Source of the DNA: Pararhizobium polonicum | GTDB taxonomy: Bacteria > Pseudomonadota > Alphaproteobacteria > Rhizobiales > Rhizobiaceae | DNA: 64,000 nt | Assembly: GCF_001687365.1 (NCBI RefSeq) | Contig: NZ_LGLV01000005.1 | Coordinates: forward strand, 310,001-374,000 | Direction: 5' to 3' | Shown here: piece after piece, positions 1-7,883 of the stretch | Numbering within the stretch: position 1 is the first letter of the stretch | Layout of the letters: every line of letters starts with the position of its first letter | Position numbers and translations under genes: made by a program | Notes under the pieces: model-generated | Seen by the model: the letters and a program-made list of their open reading frames with translations, nothing else | What the model was told of the DNA's origin: nothing | Databases searched by the model: none

Positions 1-31
1 CGATACGGACGACGCTGGCTTCAGTCTGCAT
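1..31 (-). CDS. 5' end of a leftward gene, product not identifiable
   Basis: An ATG on the minus strand at 31-29 opens a frame reading MQTEASVVRI that runs off the left edge of the window. An AGAGGG ribosome binding site lies about 6-10 bases upstream. Only ten codons are visible, so no function can be given. It is the only sign of what lies to the left, and no rightward gene is visible in the 258 bases between it and the 3' end of the ABC-F gene. Confidence 0.5.
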   Translation of the reverse strand, partial: MQTEASVVRI

Positions 32-289
32 GGTACATCCCTCTGATATTCAATCGGGTATCCGGGCGCGCGGCTAAAAAAATCGATGCTCCCCGATGGT
101 GTTCCATTCTCGTCGCCAGTCGCACCGACAACGAAAAGATAGCAAACGCGGACCATCCACAAGCTTGCGAGCGCGTTGGTTTTCGGAACATTTCCGTGAG
201 TTCAGCGCGTCAATTCAACTTTGCGCAAGCGTGGGCGCTTGAGCTGGCCGGTCGTAAAACACCTCCGGCCGGCTCGGCACAAGCATCGA

Positions 290-2179
290 TCAGCCCGCCA
301 TCGCCTGTTCGTATTCGTCGGACAGTGTCATCCACTGCTCTTCGGCCTTGCTCAGCTTGGCCACCACCTCGGCGCGTTCCTTGACCTTGGCGGCGGCCTT
401 TTCCGGGAATTTGTCGTAAAGGTCCTGGTCTTCAAGCTCCTTGTCGAGGGCCTGAATCTGTTTGTGCAGTTTTGCCGTCAAGGATTCGACATCGTTGATC
501 TTTTTCTTCAGCGGCGCGAAGGTGGCGCGCTTGTCGGCATTGGCCTTGCGCTGCTCGGCCTTGCTGAGCTGCTCCTCGCCGCCATTGCCCTTGTTCTTGC
601 CGCCCTTGCCCCTGGAGCTCTGGACGATGGTCGCGCGGTAGTCCTCGAGGTCGCCGTCATAGTTGGAGACGGTGCCGTCCTTGACCAACCACAGCCGGTC
701 GGCCGTCGCCTCGATCAGGTGGCGGTCATGCGAGATCAGGATGACGGCGCCGGTATATTCATTCAGCGCCTGGATCAGCGCGTTGCGGCTGTCGATATCC
801 AGATGGTTGGTCGGTTCGTCGAGGATGAGCAGGTTCGGTGCGTCGAAGGCGGCAAGGCCCATCAGCAGGCGGGCCTTTTCACCACCGGAGAGGTCCTTGG
901 CAGGCGTGCTCATCTTGGCGGTCGCAAGGCCCATCTGGGCGACGCGGGCGCGCACCTTGCCTTCGGTGGCACCGGGCATGCGCTGGCGCACATGCTCGAC
1001 GGCATCGTGTTCGGGGATCAGGTCGTCCAACTGGTGCTGGGCAAAGAAGCCGATCTTCAGGCCCGGAGCGACCTGCACCGAACCGCCGGTAGCGGGCAGG
1101 CGGCCAGAGATCAGCTTGGCGAAGGTGGACTTGCCGTTGCCGTTCGAGCCGAGCAAGGCGATGCGGTCATCGGTGTCGATGCGCAGCGACAGGTGCTGCA
1201 GGATCGGCTTGCCGGGCGTATAGCCGACGGTGCCGCTTTCCAGCGCGATGATCGGCGAGGCCGCTTCCTTTTCCGGATCGGGAAACTTGAAGCCCTGGAC
1301 GTGATCCTCGATGACCGAAGACACCGTGCCCATGCGTTCCAGCGCTTTCACGCGGCTCTGCGCTTGTCTTGCCTTCGAGGCCTTGGCCTTGAAGCGGTCG
1401 ATGAACGCCTGCAGATGCTTGCGGGCCGCATCGTTCTTGACCTTGGCCTTGGTCTGCAATTCCATCGCTTCGGCGCGCTGGCGCTCGAACTGGTCGTAGG
1501 AGCCGCGATAGAAGGTCAGCTTCTGCTGGTCCAGATGGATGATGGCGTTGACCGCGGTGTTCAACAGGTCGCGGTCATGGGAGATGATGATGACCGTATG
1601 CGGATACTTGCTGATGTAGTCCTCAAGCCACAGCGTGCCTTCAAGGTCGAGATAGTTGGTCGGCTCGTCGAGCAGCAGCAGGTCCGGCTCGGAAAACAGC
1701 ACGGCGGCCAGCGCCACGCGCATGCGCCAGCCGCCGGAAAACGACGAGGCTGGGCGCAGCTGCGCTTCGGCATCGAAGCCGAGGCCGGCCAGAATGCTGG
1801 CGGCACGGGATTCGGCCGAATGCGCCTGAATATCGGCAAGCCGCATATGGATGTCGGCGATCCGGTGCGGGTCGGTGGCGGTCTCGGCCTCTGCCAAGAG
1901 TGCCTCGCGCTCCTTGTCGGCTTTCAGCACGATCTCGATCAGCGGCTCCTCGGTGCCCGGCGCTTCCTGCGCCACCTGGCCGATGCGGGCGTTCTTCGGG
2001 ATCGAGACCGAACCAGTCTCCGCCTCCATGTCGCCGGTGATAATCTTGAACAGGGTCGACTTGCCGGCGCCGTTCTTGCCGACAAGGCCAGCTTTGATAC
2101 CCGCCGGCAGCGCGACGCTGGCCTGGTCGATGAGAAGGCGTCCGACAATGCGGGCCGAAAGGTTGTTGAGCGTGATCAT
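290..2179 (-). CDS. yheS: ABC-F family ATPase, YheS type
   Basis: 629-residue soluble ABC-F protein with two fused ATPase domains and no membrane segments. Domain 1 has Walker A GKNGAGKST (about residues 34-42) and signature SGGWRMR. Domain 2 has GSNGNGKST and signature LSGGEKAR. Both have LLLDEPTN/LILDEPTN Walker B boxes and SHDRD/SHDRH switch regions. The order of motifs and the charged C-terminal coiled coil match Escherichia coli YheS closely. ABC-F proteins act on the ribosome, binding near the E site; the exact role of YheS is not settled. The ATG at 2179 is preferred over longer frames because MITLNNLSAR is the normal family N-terminus. It lies 58 bases downstream of the GGDEF gene on the same strand. 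Confidence 0.93.
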   Translation of the reverse strand: MITLNNLSARIVGRLLIDQASVALPAGIKAGLVGKNGAGKSTLFKIITGDMEAETGSVSIPKNARIGQVAQEAPGTEEPLIEIVLKADKEREALLAEAETATDPHRIADIHMRLADIQAHSAESRAASILAGLGFDAEAQLRPASSFSGGWRMRVALAAVLFSEPDLLLLDEPTNYLDLEGTLWLEDYISKYPHTVIIISHDRDLLNTAVNAIIHLDQQKLTFYRGSYDQFERQRAEAMELQTKAKVKNDAARKHLQAFIDRFKAKASKARQAQSRVKALERMGTVSSVIEDHVQGFKFPDPEKEAASPIIALESGTVGYTPGKPILQHLSLRIDTDDRIALLGSNGNGKSTFAKLISGRLPATGGSVQVAPGLKIGFFAQHQLDDLIPEHDAVEHVRQRMPGATEGKVRARVAQMGLATAKMSTPAKDLSGGEKARLLMGLAAFDAPNLLILDEPTNHLDIDSRNALIQALNEYTGAVILISHDRHLIEATADRLWLVKDGTVSNYDGDLEDYRATIVQSSRGKGGKNKGNGGEEQLSKAEQRKANADKRATFAPLKKKINDVESLTAKLHKQIQALDKELEDQDLYDKFPEKAAAKVKERAEVVAKLSKAEEQWMTLSDEYEQAMAG

Positions 2180-2237
2180 GGCCGCGTTTTGGCGGAAGTC
2201 TGGCGATAAGGCAAGGGTTTGCTGCGGCGCACCCTGA

Positions 2238-3311
2238 TCAGGCGGCGTGCGGCGCGTATGTTTTCGCCGTCCGGCCGCCGATCGCCGCCGAAAAGACCAG
2301 CACGCCGGGTTTTTCCCGCACATGCACCGCCCGCAGCGCCAGTTCCGCCTGGGTGAAGAGATCGGCGCTGCCGGAGGCGGTCAATGCCATGGCGATGCCG
2401 GTGGAGAGCGAGAGGGTTTGGGTCGTGAACGTCCGGTTCGGCAGCGCGATCTGCACGTCTTCGACGGAAGCGCGGATGCGCTGCGCGATTGCCTCGGCAT
2501 TCTCGGCCGAGACGTCATGGAAGACGAAGGCGAACTCGTCGGTGCCGAGGCGGGCGACGAAATCGTTCTTCTTGACGGATTTGCGGAAGACCGGCGCCAG
2601 CTTCTTCAATGTCCTTTCGGCGACGGCCGCGCCGTGGCTTTCGGCAAGCGCGCGCAGGCCATCGACCGTGACCAGCGCCAGAGCCGCCGGGCCGCAGGCA
2701 TTGCCGTCGTCATAAAGGGCTGCGAGCTTCGCTGCAAAGGCGATGCGGTTGGCAAGGCCGGTGACGGGGTCGCGCATCGATGCCTTGCGCATGGTCTCGA
2801 TATCGTTGCGCAGGTTGCCGAGTTGCGCCGCAGTTTCGTTCATGGTGGCGGCAAACGCCCGTTCCTCCCGCTCAAAGACGGAGACGGCATCGCGCAGCCG
2901 CCCGGCATCGTCGGCGAAATCCGACATGCCGGCGACGGGATCGCTCTCCAGCCGGCCGATGAAATCGCGCAGCAGCGCCGCGAAGGCTTCCGTCTTGGCA
3001 ATGCCCCCGTTCAGTGTCTGGCTCATCGCGGCAATCGAGCGTGCCGTATCGGCGCGGATCGCGTCGGCCGCAATTGCGGTAAAGCCGGTGAGGTGATGTT
3101 TGACACCAATCTGCTCGATCTGGCTTTGCGTGGGCTGGTTGCCGAGAGCGGCTGCGTCGCGCGTCAGGGCGGGATTGTGGCCGCAGAGGGCCTCATAGAA
3201 CAGCTCGTAATTGCGCGGGAAGGGGGCGATACCCAGCTTCGCCATGGTCTGCGCCACCTTCAGCAGGATCGCGGCGTTCTGCGCGCCGTCGTTCTGGAAC
3301 TTGTCCGTCAT
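2238..3311 (-). CDS. GGDEF-domain protein with degenerate active site
   Basis: 357-residue soluble protein. The N-terminal 150 residues form a helical region opening with a KLGIAPFPRNYELFYEALC-like stretch that is common in alphaproteobacterial GGDEF proteins. The C-terminal half is a GGDEF domain (DPVTGLANR at its start). The signature half-site reads RLGTDEF instead of RxGG[DE]EF, so the second glycine is threonine. Canonical diguanylate cyclases make c-di-GMP from two GTP; whether this variant is active cannot be told from sequence. No transmembrane helix or EAL domain is present. Start ATG at 3311 has GAGGGG upstream; earlier in-frame codons lack one. Confidence 0.82.
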   Translation of the reverse strand: MTDKFQNDGAQNAAILLKVAQTMAKLGIAPFPRNYELFYEALCGHNPALTRDAAALGNQPTQSQIEQIGVKHHLTGFTAIAADAIRADTARSIAAMSQTLNGGIAKTEAFAALLRDFIGRLESDPVAGMSDFADDAGRLRDAVSVFEREERAFAATMNETAAQLGNLRNDIETMRKASMRDPVTGLANRIAFAAKLAALYDDGNACGPAALALVTVDGLRALAESHGAAVAERTLKKLAPVFRKSVKKNDFVARLGTDEFAFVFHDVSAENAEAIAQRIRASVEDVQIALPNRTFTTQTLSLSTGIAMALTASGSADLFTQAELALRAVHVREKPGVLVFSAAIGGRTAKTYAPHAA

Positions 3312-3409
3312 ATCCGCACCCCTCACACAACCGCCGGAGAGGCGATCGATTGTCAGGAAAACGGATAGCGCATTGGAATTAAAAGACCGTCAAAGAGGCA
3401 GGGAAAACC

Positions 3410-3631
3410 CTATAGCGCCTGCGCGACGATCTGTTTTGCGCTGTCGGGCAGGGCCGAAAACAGTGAGGACAGGTCCTGCCAGCCGTCCGGCCTGCGGCCT
3501 GAGACGTTTTCCGGCCAATGGCAGATGCCGTCGCCATGGATATAGCCGACCCAGCGCTGTTCGTTCTCGTTTTCAAAATGCAGAACGGCAAGCTTGCCAG
3601 CCTCCAGGGCTTCGATCGGATACCAATCCAT
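3410..3631 (-). CDS. small conserved-looking hypothetical protein
   Basis: 73 residues, starting MDWYPIEALEAGKLAV. It is acidic and rich in tryptophan (WVGYIHGD, CHWPENV, GWQDL). The start is strongly supported by GGAGGAGG a few bases upstream. No signal peptide, membrane segment or cysteine pair is seen. I do not recognise the family. It stands alone between the GGDEF gene and the DinB-like gene, both on the same strand. Confidence 0.6.
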   Translation of the reverse strand: MDWYPIEALEAGKLAVLHFENENEQRWVGYIHGDGICHWPENVSGRRPDGWQDLSSLFSALPDSAKQIVAQAL

Positions 3632-3742
3632 TGTGCGTCCTCCTCCGGAAAATCGAACCGGATATTGCAGCGCCTGACTTGCTTCAGCCTTGCGCCGGTA
3701 TTTTCGCAGCCGGGAAGATGCAAATGATTTCCGTTGGTTGAG

Positions 3743-4258
3743 TCACTCCGCGTAGTGCCTGCCCTCCGGCGCCCGCAAAAAATAGCTCATATCCAGCGCA
3801 AGGCTCGGGCCTCCCAGCGCCGTCAGCGTCATGTGGCACTGGCCGCGATGATGGGTCTGATGGTTGAAGACGTGGCTGAGCGGCGGGGCGAGGCGCTGGG
3901 TGACGGGGACGGGATGGCTGACCGGGGTGTAGGTGAAGCGGCCGGTCAGGTCGGCTTCGGTCAGGCTGCCGATCCAGGCGATGATGCGCTCGTCTTCGGC
4001 TGCCCGCGCTGCCGACAGGCTGGGCAGGTCGGCAAACAGGATGGTGTCGAGCGCGGCGGGCGCATCGCCGGTGCCGCTGAAGCGTTTCATCCAGATGCGG
4101 TCGGCGGCCAGCACATGATTGAACGTCGCATGCAGCGAGCCGAAGAAGGCGCCCTTGTCCTCGCGGTACTGTGCATCGGTGAGGTTTCCGGCCGCCGCAT
4201 AGAGCAGCCGGTTGGCCCAGCGGTTGTAATCGGCGAACATCCGGTAGTGATCGAGCAT
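3743..4258 (-). CDS. DinB-family protein (putative metal-dependent four-helix enzyme)
   Basis: 171 residues with the DinB/YfiT four-helix pattern. An N-terminal DYNRWANRLL helix is followed by a metal-site histidine in HATFNHVLAADRIW and a second site in HVFNHQTHHRGQCH, which gives the usual histidine triad. Family members include damage-inducible proteins of unknown activity and thiol-dependent transferases, so no substrate can be assigned. ATG at 4258 has AAGGAG about 6 bases upstream. No LexA-type operator was seen in the upstream 300 bases. Confidence 0.85.
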   Translation of the reverse strand: MLDHYRMFADYNRWANRLLYAAAGNLTDAQYREDKGAFFGSLHATFNHVLAADRIWMKRFSGTGDAPAALDTILFADLPSLSAARAAEDERIIAWIGSLTEADLTGRFTYTPVSHPVPVTQRLAPPLSHVFNHQTHHRGQCHMTLTALGGPSLALDMSYFLRAPEGRHYAE

Positions 4259-4581
4259 TGCATTCTCCTTCGATAGGGTTTTAGCCTATCTCAAAATCAT
4301 ATCGCGGTGGGTGATGCGATCGATGAAATTCCCTGATCGGATTGCCGCCTGCTTTTGGGTGCCACGCTGAAGGCTATTCTGAAGCGCGTGGATGCGCTCG
4401 CGGACGGGTTTGGGCGCTGCCGGGATCGCCGGGATGGCGCGGGCGTTGCGTGACGGCTGTGTGAAACTTCCGGCCCGCTGGGCGAAAACGCTGGGGTTCC
4501 CCCTTGTTTTGCGCGGCATTGGCGGCTATTGAACCGCCAAATTCACGGAAAAACCCACGAAAAACCAAGGGAATTGAGACA
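4259..4581. other. intergenic region between dinB-like gene and ndk
   Basis: About 320 bases separating the leftward DinB-like gene from rightward ndk, so it must hold both promoters. Short open frames here have no ribosome binding site and no recognisable protein. AAGGGA sits 7 bases after an A-rich run just ahead of ndk. I cannot place a -35/-10 pair with confidence. Confidence 0.5.
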
Positions 4582-5004
4582 ATGGCGATTGAACGCACCT
4601 TTTCGATGATCAAGCCGGACGCCACCAAGCGCAACCTGACGGGCGCCATCACCAAGATGCTCGAAGACGCCGGCCTGCGCGTCATCGCTTCCAAGCGCGT
4701 CTGGATGAGCAAGCGCGAAGCCGAAGGCTTCTACGCCGTTCACAAGGAACGCCCCTTCTTCGGCGAACTGGTTGAAGGCATGACCTCCGGCCCGACCATC
4801 GTTCAGGTCCTCGAAGGCGAAGGCGCCATCCTGAAGAACCGCGAAATCATGGGCGCGACCAACCCGGCCAACGCCGACGAAGGCACGATCCGCAAGACCC
4901 ATGCCCTGTCGATCGGCGAAAATTCGGTCCACGGTTCGGACGCTCCGGAAACCGCTGCCCAGGAAATCAAGTACTGGTTCTCCGACACTGAAATCGTCGG
5001 CTGA
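4582..5004 (+). CDS. ndk: nucleoside diphosphate kinase
   Basis: 140 residues, the usual length. It transfers the gamma phosphate of ATP to NDPs by a ping-pong mechanism through a phosphohistidine. The start [14 protein letters not shown], the central [14 protein letters not shown] and the active-site signature NSVHGSD (catalytic His about residue 117) are all intact. It is a cytoplasmic enzyme of nucleotide homeostasis, monocistronic here, with its own terminator about 50 bases downstream. Confidence 0.98.
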   Translation: MAIERTFSMIKPDATKRNLTGAITKMLEDAGLRVIASKRVWMSKREAEGFYAVHKERPFFGELVEGMTSGPTIVQVLEGEGAILKNREIMGATNPANADEGTIRKTHALSIGENSVHGSDAPETAAQEIKYWFSDTEIVG

Positions 5005-5050
5005 ATCAATTCTTGAGGGTTTCGGCCCGAAGGATTTGAAAAGACTCAGG

Positions 5051-5083
5051 AAAAGCCGGGGCGGAAACGCTCCGGCTTTTGCG
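5051..5083 (+). terminator. Rho-independent terminator of ndk
   Basis: AAAAGCCGG at 5051-5059 pairs with CCGGCTTTT at 5072-5080 around a 12-base loop. The T-run is built into the 3' arm. It lies 47 bases after the ndk stop, ahead of the convergent lipoprotein gene ending at 5110, and could serve both strands. Confidence 0.85.
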
Positions 5084-5109
5084 TTGTGGAGGTATCGAAG
5101 ACCGCCCGC

Positions 5110-5622
5110 CTAGGCCGGGCAGGCCGCCGTTGCGAAATGCTCGGGCGTCTTGCCGCCCTTGAAGACGTCCGGGTTCTTGTCATAGGCGGGGCCGACGACC
5201 AGCGCCTCTGCCGGCATGATGTCCTGGTCGAGGTTGGAGGTGACTGCGGTCTTCAGCGTCTGCAGGACAGCGCCATCCGGTCCCTTGACCTCGATCGTCA
5301 CCGCATAGGGCTTCTGCTTCTTCACGCAGGTGACGTCGGGGCTTTCGAGCACGATCTTGTCGAGCTTGGCAAACAGCTTGCGGTCGAGCGTCAGCGGCGG
5401 CCCGCCGGCAGGGTTTTCGAATGTGGCCACAACGGTACTGCCGTCCGGAACCGGTTCTGTCTTGGTCAAGGTGATCATGTAGGTGGCATAGGCGAGCCGG
5501 TAGTTGAAGATGAACATCTTGCCGGTGAGTTGCAGCGGATCGGGGCCGGTCTCGCGCTGACAGGCGGAGAGGACCGACAGGGCTGCGAGAACACCGGCGG
5601 CGAGGGCAAGCCGTCTGTTCAT
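5110..5622 (-). CDS. putative lipoprotein of unknown function
   Basis: 170 residues. MNRRLALAAGVLAALSVLSAC is a classic lipoprotein signal peptide with lipobox LSAC and lipidated Cys about residue 21. The mature part is a compact domain with two further cysteines (DVTCVKK and TAACPA, the latter at the extreme C-terminus). I do not recognise the family. Its ATG overlaps the stop of the CGNR gene by four bases (ATGA at 5622-5619), so the two are translationally coupled. Longer frames lack the signal peptide at the N-terminus and are rejected. Confidence 0.8.
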   Translation of the reverse strand: MNRRLALAAGVLAALSVLSACQRETGPDPLQLTGKMFIFNYRLAYATYMITLTKTEPVPDGSTVVATFENPAGGPPLTLDRKLFAKLDKIVLESPDVTCVKKQKPYAVTIEVKGPDGAVLQTLKTAVTSNLDQDIMPAEALVVGPAYDKNPDVFKGGKTPEHFATAACPA

Positions 5623-6179
5623 GCGGTCAACTCCTTCTTCTGGCGCTGGTAGTGGCGGCTGGCCTTGGCGCGGTTGCCGCAGACGGTCATGTCGCACCAG
5701 GTGCGGCTGCGGTTGCGGCTGCGGTCGAGAAACAGCCATTGGCAATTGGGGCAGATCTTCAGGCGTTGCGGCTCGCTGGCGGTGGCCAGCATCAGCGCCG
5801 AGCGGGCCGTGGCGGCGTCGAGCGCCGTGCGCGTGGCTCCGGCCGGATGCCGGCGGATGATGACGGAGGCCGCATCGAGCAGGTCGGCCAGCCCTTCGCT
5901 GGAGGAGGCCCCCAGCACCTCGGCCCGAAAATGCCGGTCGGTCGCCTCGCGCAGCGCCAGAAAGGCATCGTGATTTTCAGGCGCAACGGGCTCCAGCGGC
6001 CCGAACAATGCCTTCTCCGCCGAAAACCGTGTCGCCGCGGCGGCAAAATCGCGCAGTGCAACCGGATCGGCATAGCGGTCGATCCGGCGCTGCGGGTCGA
6101 AACGCAGGATCACCGAATTGGCGACATCGAGCGCCAGCGCGCCACCGGAAAAACGATGTGGGGTCCAGGAAAATGTCAT
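5619..6179 (-). CDS. CGNR zinc-finger (ABATE domain) putative stress-induced transcription regulator
   Basis: 186 residues. The N-terminal 130 residues match the ABATE domain. The C-terminus is a CGNR zinc finger: CPNCQWLF, then WCDMTVCGNR about 20 residues later, followed by a basic KASRHYQRQKK tail. Known members are proposed DNA-binding regulators, but their ligands are largely unknown. Start ATG at 6179 has AGGG 8 bases upstream. The gene is divergent from the LivH-type permease, with a perfect palindrome in the 65-base gap, and overlaps the following lipoprotein gene by ATGA. Confidence 0.85.
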   Translation of the reverse strand: MTFSWTPHRFSGGALALDVANSVILRFDPQRRIDRYADPVALRDFAAAATRFSAEKALFGPLEPVAPENHDAFLALREATDRHFRAEVLGASSSEGLADLLDAASVIIRRHPAGATRTALDAATARSALMLATASEPQRLKICPNCQWLFLDRSRNRSRTWCDMTVCGNRAKASRHYQRQKKELTA

Positions 6180-6189
6180 GCGATACCCT

Positions 6190-6215
6190 AACTGGTAAAA
6201 CACATTTTACCAGTT
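6190..6215. promoter_or_regulatory. perfect inverted repeat, probable operator of the CGNR regulator
   Basis: AACTGGTAAAA at 6190-6200 and TTTTACCAGTT at 6205-6215 are exact reverse complements with a CACA spacer. The repeat lies 10 bases ahead of the CGNR gene start and directly abuts a consensus TATAAT at 6215-6220 facing the permease gene. Position and symmetry fit a dimeric regulator controlling both divergent genes. That the CGNR protein binds here is inference. Confidence 0.7.
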
Positions 6216-6244
6216 ATAATGACGTTGTCATCAGTGGATGTTCC

Positions 6245-7141
6245 ATGGCCTATTTTCTCCAGCAGCTTGCCAGCGCTCTGCCCATCGCCGCCCTCTATGC
6301 GCTGCTGGCCTTCGGTTATTCGATCGCTTTTTCCGTCACCCGGCGGGCCGATCTCACCTATGGCGCGCTGTTCGGCTTCTCCGGCCAGATCTTCCTGCTG
6401 TTTTCCGATTTTGCCTGGAACCGGCTGTGGCTGGTTTTGCCCGCGGCACTCGCTGTCGGGGCCATTTCGGCGCTGGTCTATGCGCTCGGTGCCGGGCTGT
6501 TCATCGGCCGTTCGATCATGCGCAGGCTGGTGGTGACCTCGGCCAATACGGTGGTTGTCGCCTCGCTGGGTGTGGCGCTGGTGCTGATGGAACTGTCGCG
6601 GATCGCGGCTGAGACCCGCAGCCTCTGGCTGCCGCCGTTCCTGAATATGCCGCTCACGCTCTGGCCGGACCCGCAATTCCCGGTGACGCTGACGGTGATC
6701 CAGCTTCTCAATACGCTGCTGATGCTGGCTCTGGTCGGGGCAGGGCATGTATTTTTGGCGCGGTCCGCCTGGGGCCGCGCGTGGCGGGCGGTGTCCGACG
6801 ATGCGGGGGCGGCGGCGCTCTGCGGCGTCGATGGCAGCCGGGTGTTCGTTGCGGCCTACGGGCTTTCGGCGCTGCTGGCCGCTGTCGCCGGCATCCTCGC
6901 CACATCCTACTATGGCAACATGGATTTTGGCGCGGGCCTGGTATTCGGCGTCAAGGTGCTGTTCATCGCCGCGATCGGCGGCCAGACGGCGCCGGTGCTG
7001 GCGGCGCTCGGGGCGGCGGCGATCGGCCTGAGCGAAACGCTGTGGAGCGCCTACGGCCCGATGCTCTGGCGGGATTTCGCGATCTTCTCGTTTCTGGTGC
7101 TGCTGCTGGTGCTGACACGCAAGGAGCAATTCCAGCCGTAA
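6245..7141 (+). CDS. orphan LivH-type branched-chain amino acid ABC transporter permease
   Basis: 298 residues, hydrophobic throughout, with about eight membrane helices starting at residue 10. The family's cytoplasmic coupling loop is visible as AVSDDAGAAALCGVDGSRV. This family forms the inner-membrane channel of amino-acid and urea importers, normally together with LivM, LivG, LivF and a binding protein. None of these is nearby: the gene is single and converges directly on moaE, with stop codons in adjacent triplets (7139-7141 and 7142-7144). ATG at 6245 follows the palindrome and a TATAAT box. Confidence 0.85.
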   Translation: MAYFLQQLASALPIAALYALLAFGYSIAFSVTRRADLTYGALFGFSGQIFLLFSDFAWNRLWLVLPAALAVGAISALVYALGAGLFIGRSIMRRLVVTSANTVVVASLGVALVLMELSRIAAETRSLWLPPFLNMPLTLWPDPQFPVTLTVIQLLNTLLMLALVGAGHVFLARSAWGRAWRAVSDDAGAAALCGVDGSRVFVAAYGLSALLAAVAGILATSYYGNMDFGAGLVFGVKVLFIAAIGGQTAPVLAALGAAAIGLSETLWSAYGPMLWRDFAIFSFLVLLLVLTRKEQFQP

Positions 7142-7618
7142 TCAGTCCTTAGTATTGGACCAGCGATCCCTGGCGCTGTCGTCTTCATCCTTGGCGCTGA
7201 CCCAGCCGCGCTCCTTGCCATCCACCGCATGTTCCTTCTTCCAGAAGGGGGCCGAGGTTTTGAGGAAATCCATGATGAAATTGGCGCCGTCGAAGGCCGC
7301 CTGCCGGTGCGGCGAGGCGGTGACGACGAGGACGATGTTTTCGCCGGGAAGGATTTTTCCATGCCGGTGGATGGCGCAGACGGCCTGCAATCCGAAACGG
7401 GTCACGGCCTCCTTGCAGATGCGGGTGATCTCCGCTTCCGCCATGCCCGGATAGTGTTCGAGTTCGAGCGCGCTCAGCGAGCCCGCCTCATCGCGGCAAA
7501 GACCGGAAAAGGTAACGACCGCGCCGATATCGTGGCGGCCGGTCGAGAGGGCCTGGACTTCGGCGGCAAGGTCGAAATCCTGCCGCTGGACGCGGACGGT
7601 GACAGGCACGCCGGTCAC
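7142..7618 (-). CDS. moaE: molybdopterin synthase catalytic subunit
   Basis: 158 residues. With MoaD it inserts two sulfurs into cyclic pyranopterin monophosphate to make molybdopterin. Family features are VTFSGLCRD, ELEHYPGMAE, AICAIHRHG-like VCAIHRHGKILPGE, and the active-site lysine segment APFWKKE. The start is GTG at 7618, with GGAGG 9 bases upstream inside the end of moaD, 4 bases after the moaD stop. A user of the cofactor, a molybdopterin oxidoreductase, is encoded at 15-17 kb. Confidence 0.96.
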   Translation of the reverse strand: MTGVPVTVRVQRQDFDLAAEVQALSTGRHDIGAVVTFSGLCRDEAGSLSALELEHYPGMAEAEITRICKEAVTRFGLQAVCAIHRHGKILPGENIVLVVTASPHRQAAFDGANFIMDFLKTSAPFWKKEHAVDGKERGWVSAKDEDDSARDRWSNTKD

Positions 7619-7622
7619 GGTC

Positions 7623-7883
7623 TCAGCCTCCGGTCATCGGCGGAAACAGCGCGATCTCCCGCGCCCCGGCAATCGGTTCGTCGTGATCGACATGTTCCTG
7701 GTTGATGGCGACACGGATGACGTTCTGGTGCTCCAGCGCTGCCTCGTATTCCTCGCCGAGCGTCTTCAGGTGGGCGAGCAGATCGCCGGCGGTCACGACG
7801 GTACCGGGAAGCTCGAGTGTTTCTTCGCCCTTGCCGATCCGTTCGCGCACCCAGGCGAAATAGACGAGGTTGACGCTGGCCAT
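7623..7883 (-). CDS. moaD: molybdopterin synthase sulfur carrier subunit
   Basis: 86 residues with the ubiquitin-like fold pattern and the diagnostic C-terminal PPMTGG. The final Gly-Gly is adenylated by MoeB and converted to a thiocarboxylate that donates sulfur inside the MoaE complex. Its ATG shares a base with the pgsA stop (TGATG), and it is followed closely by moaE. Confidence 0.96.
   Translation of the reverse strand: MASVNLVYFAWVRERIGKGEETLELPGTVVTAGDLLAHLKTLGEEYEAALEHQNVIRVAINQEHVDHDEPIAGAREIALFPPMTGG

Noticed and set aside
221-2209. Long rightward open frame opposite the ABC-F gene
   Set aside because: It has no recognisable domain. The opposite strand encodes a complete YheS-type protein with all motifs. 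High GC content produces long antisense frames throughout this window.
4286-4519. Possible small leftward gene between the DinB-like gene and ndk
   Set aside because: No ribosome binding site, low-complexity Arg/Pro/Ala-rich translation, and it occupies the expected ndk promoter.
3740-4600. SOS (LexA) regulation of the DinB-like gene
   Set aside because: No alphaproteobacterial GTTC-N7-GTTC box is visible upstream; the family name alone does not imply SOS control.
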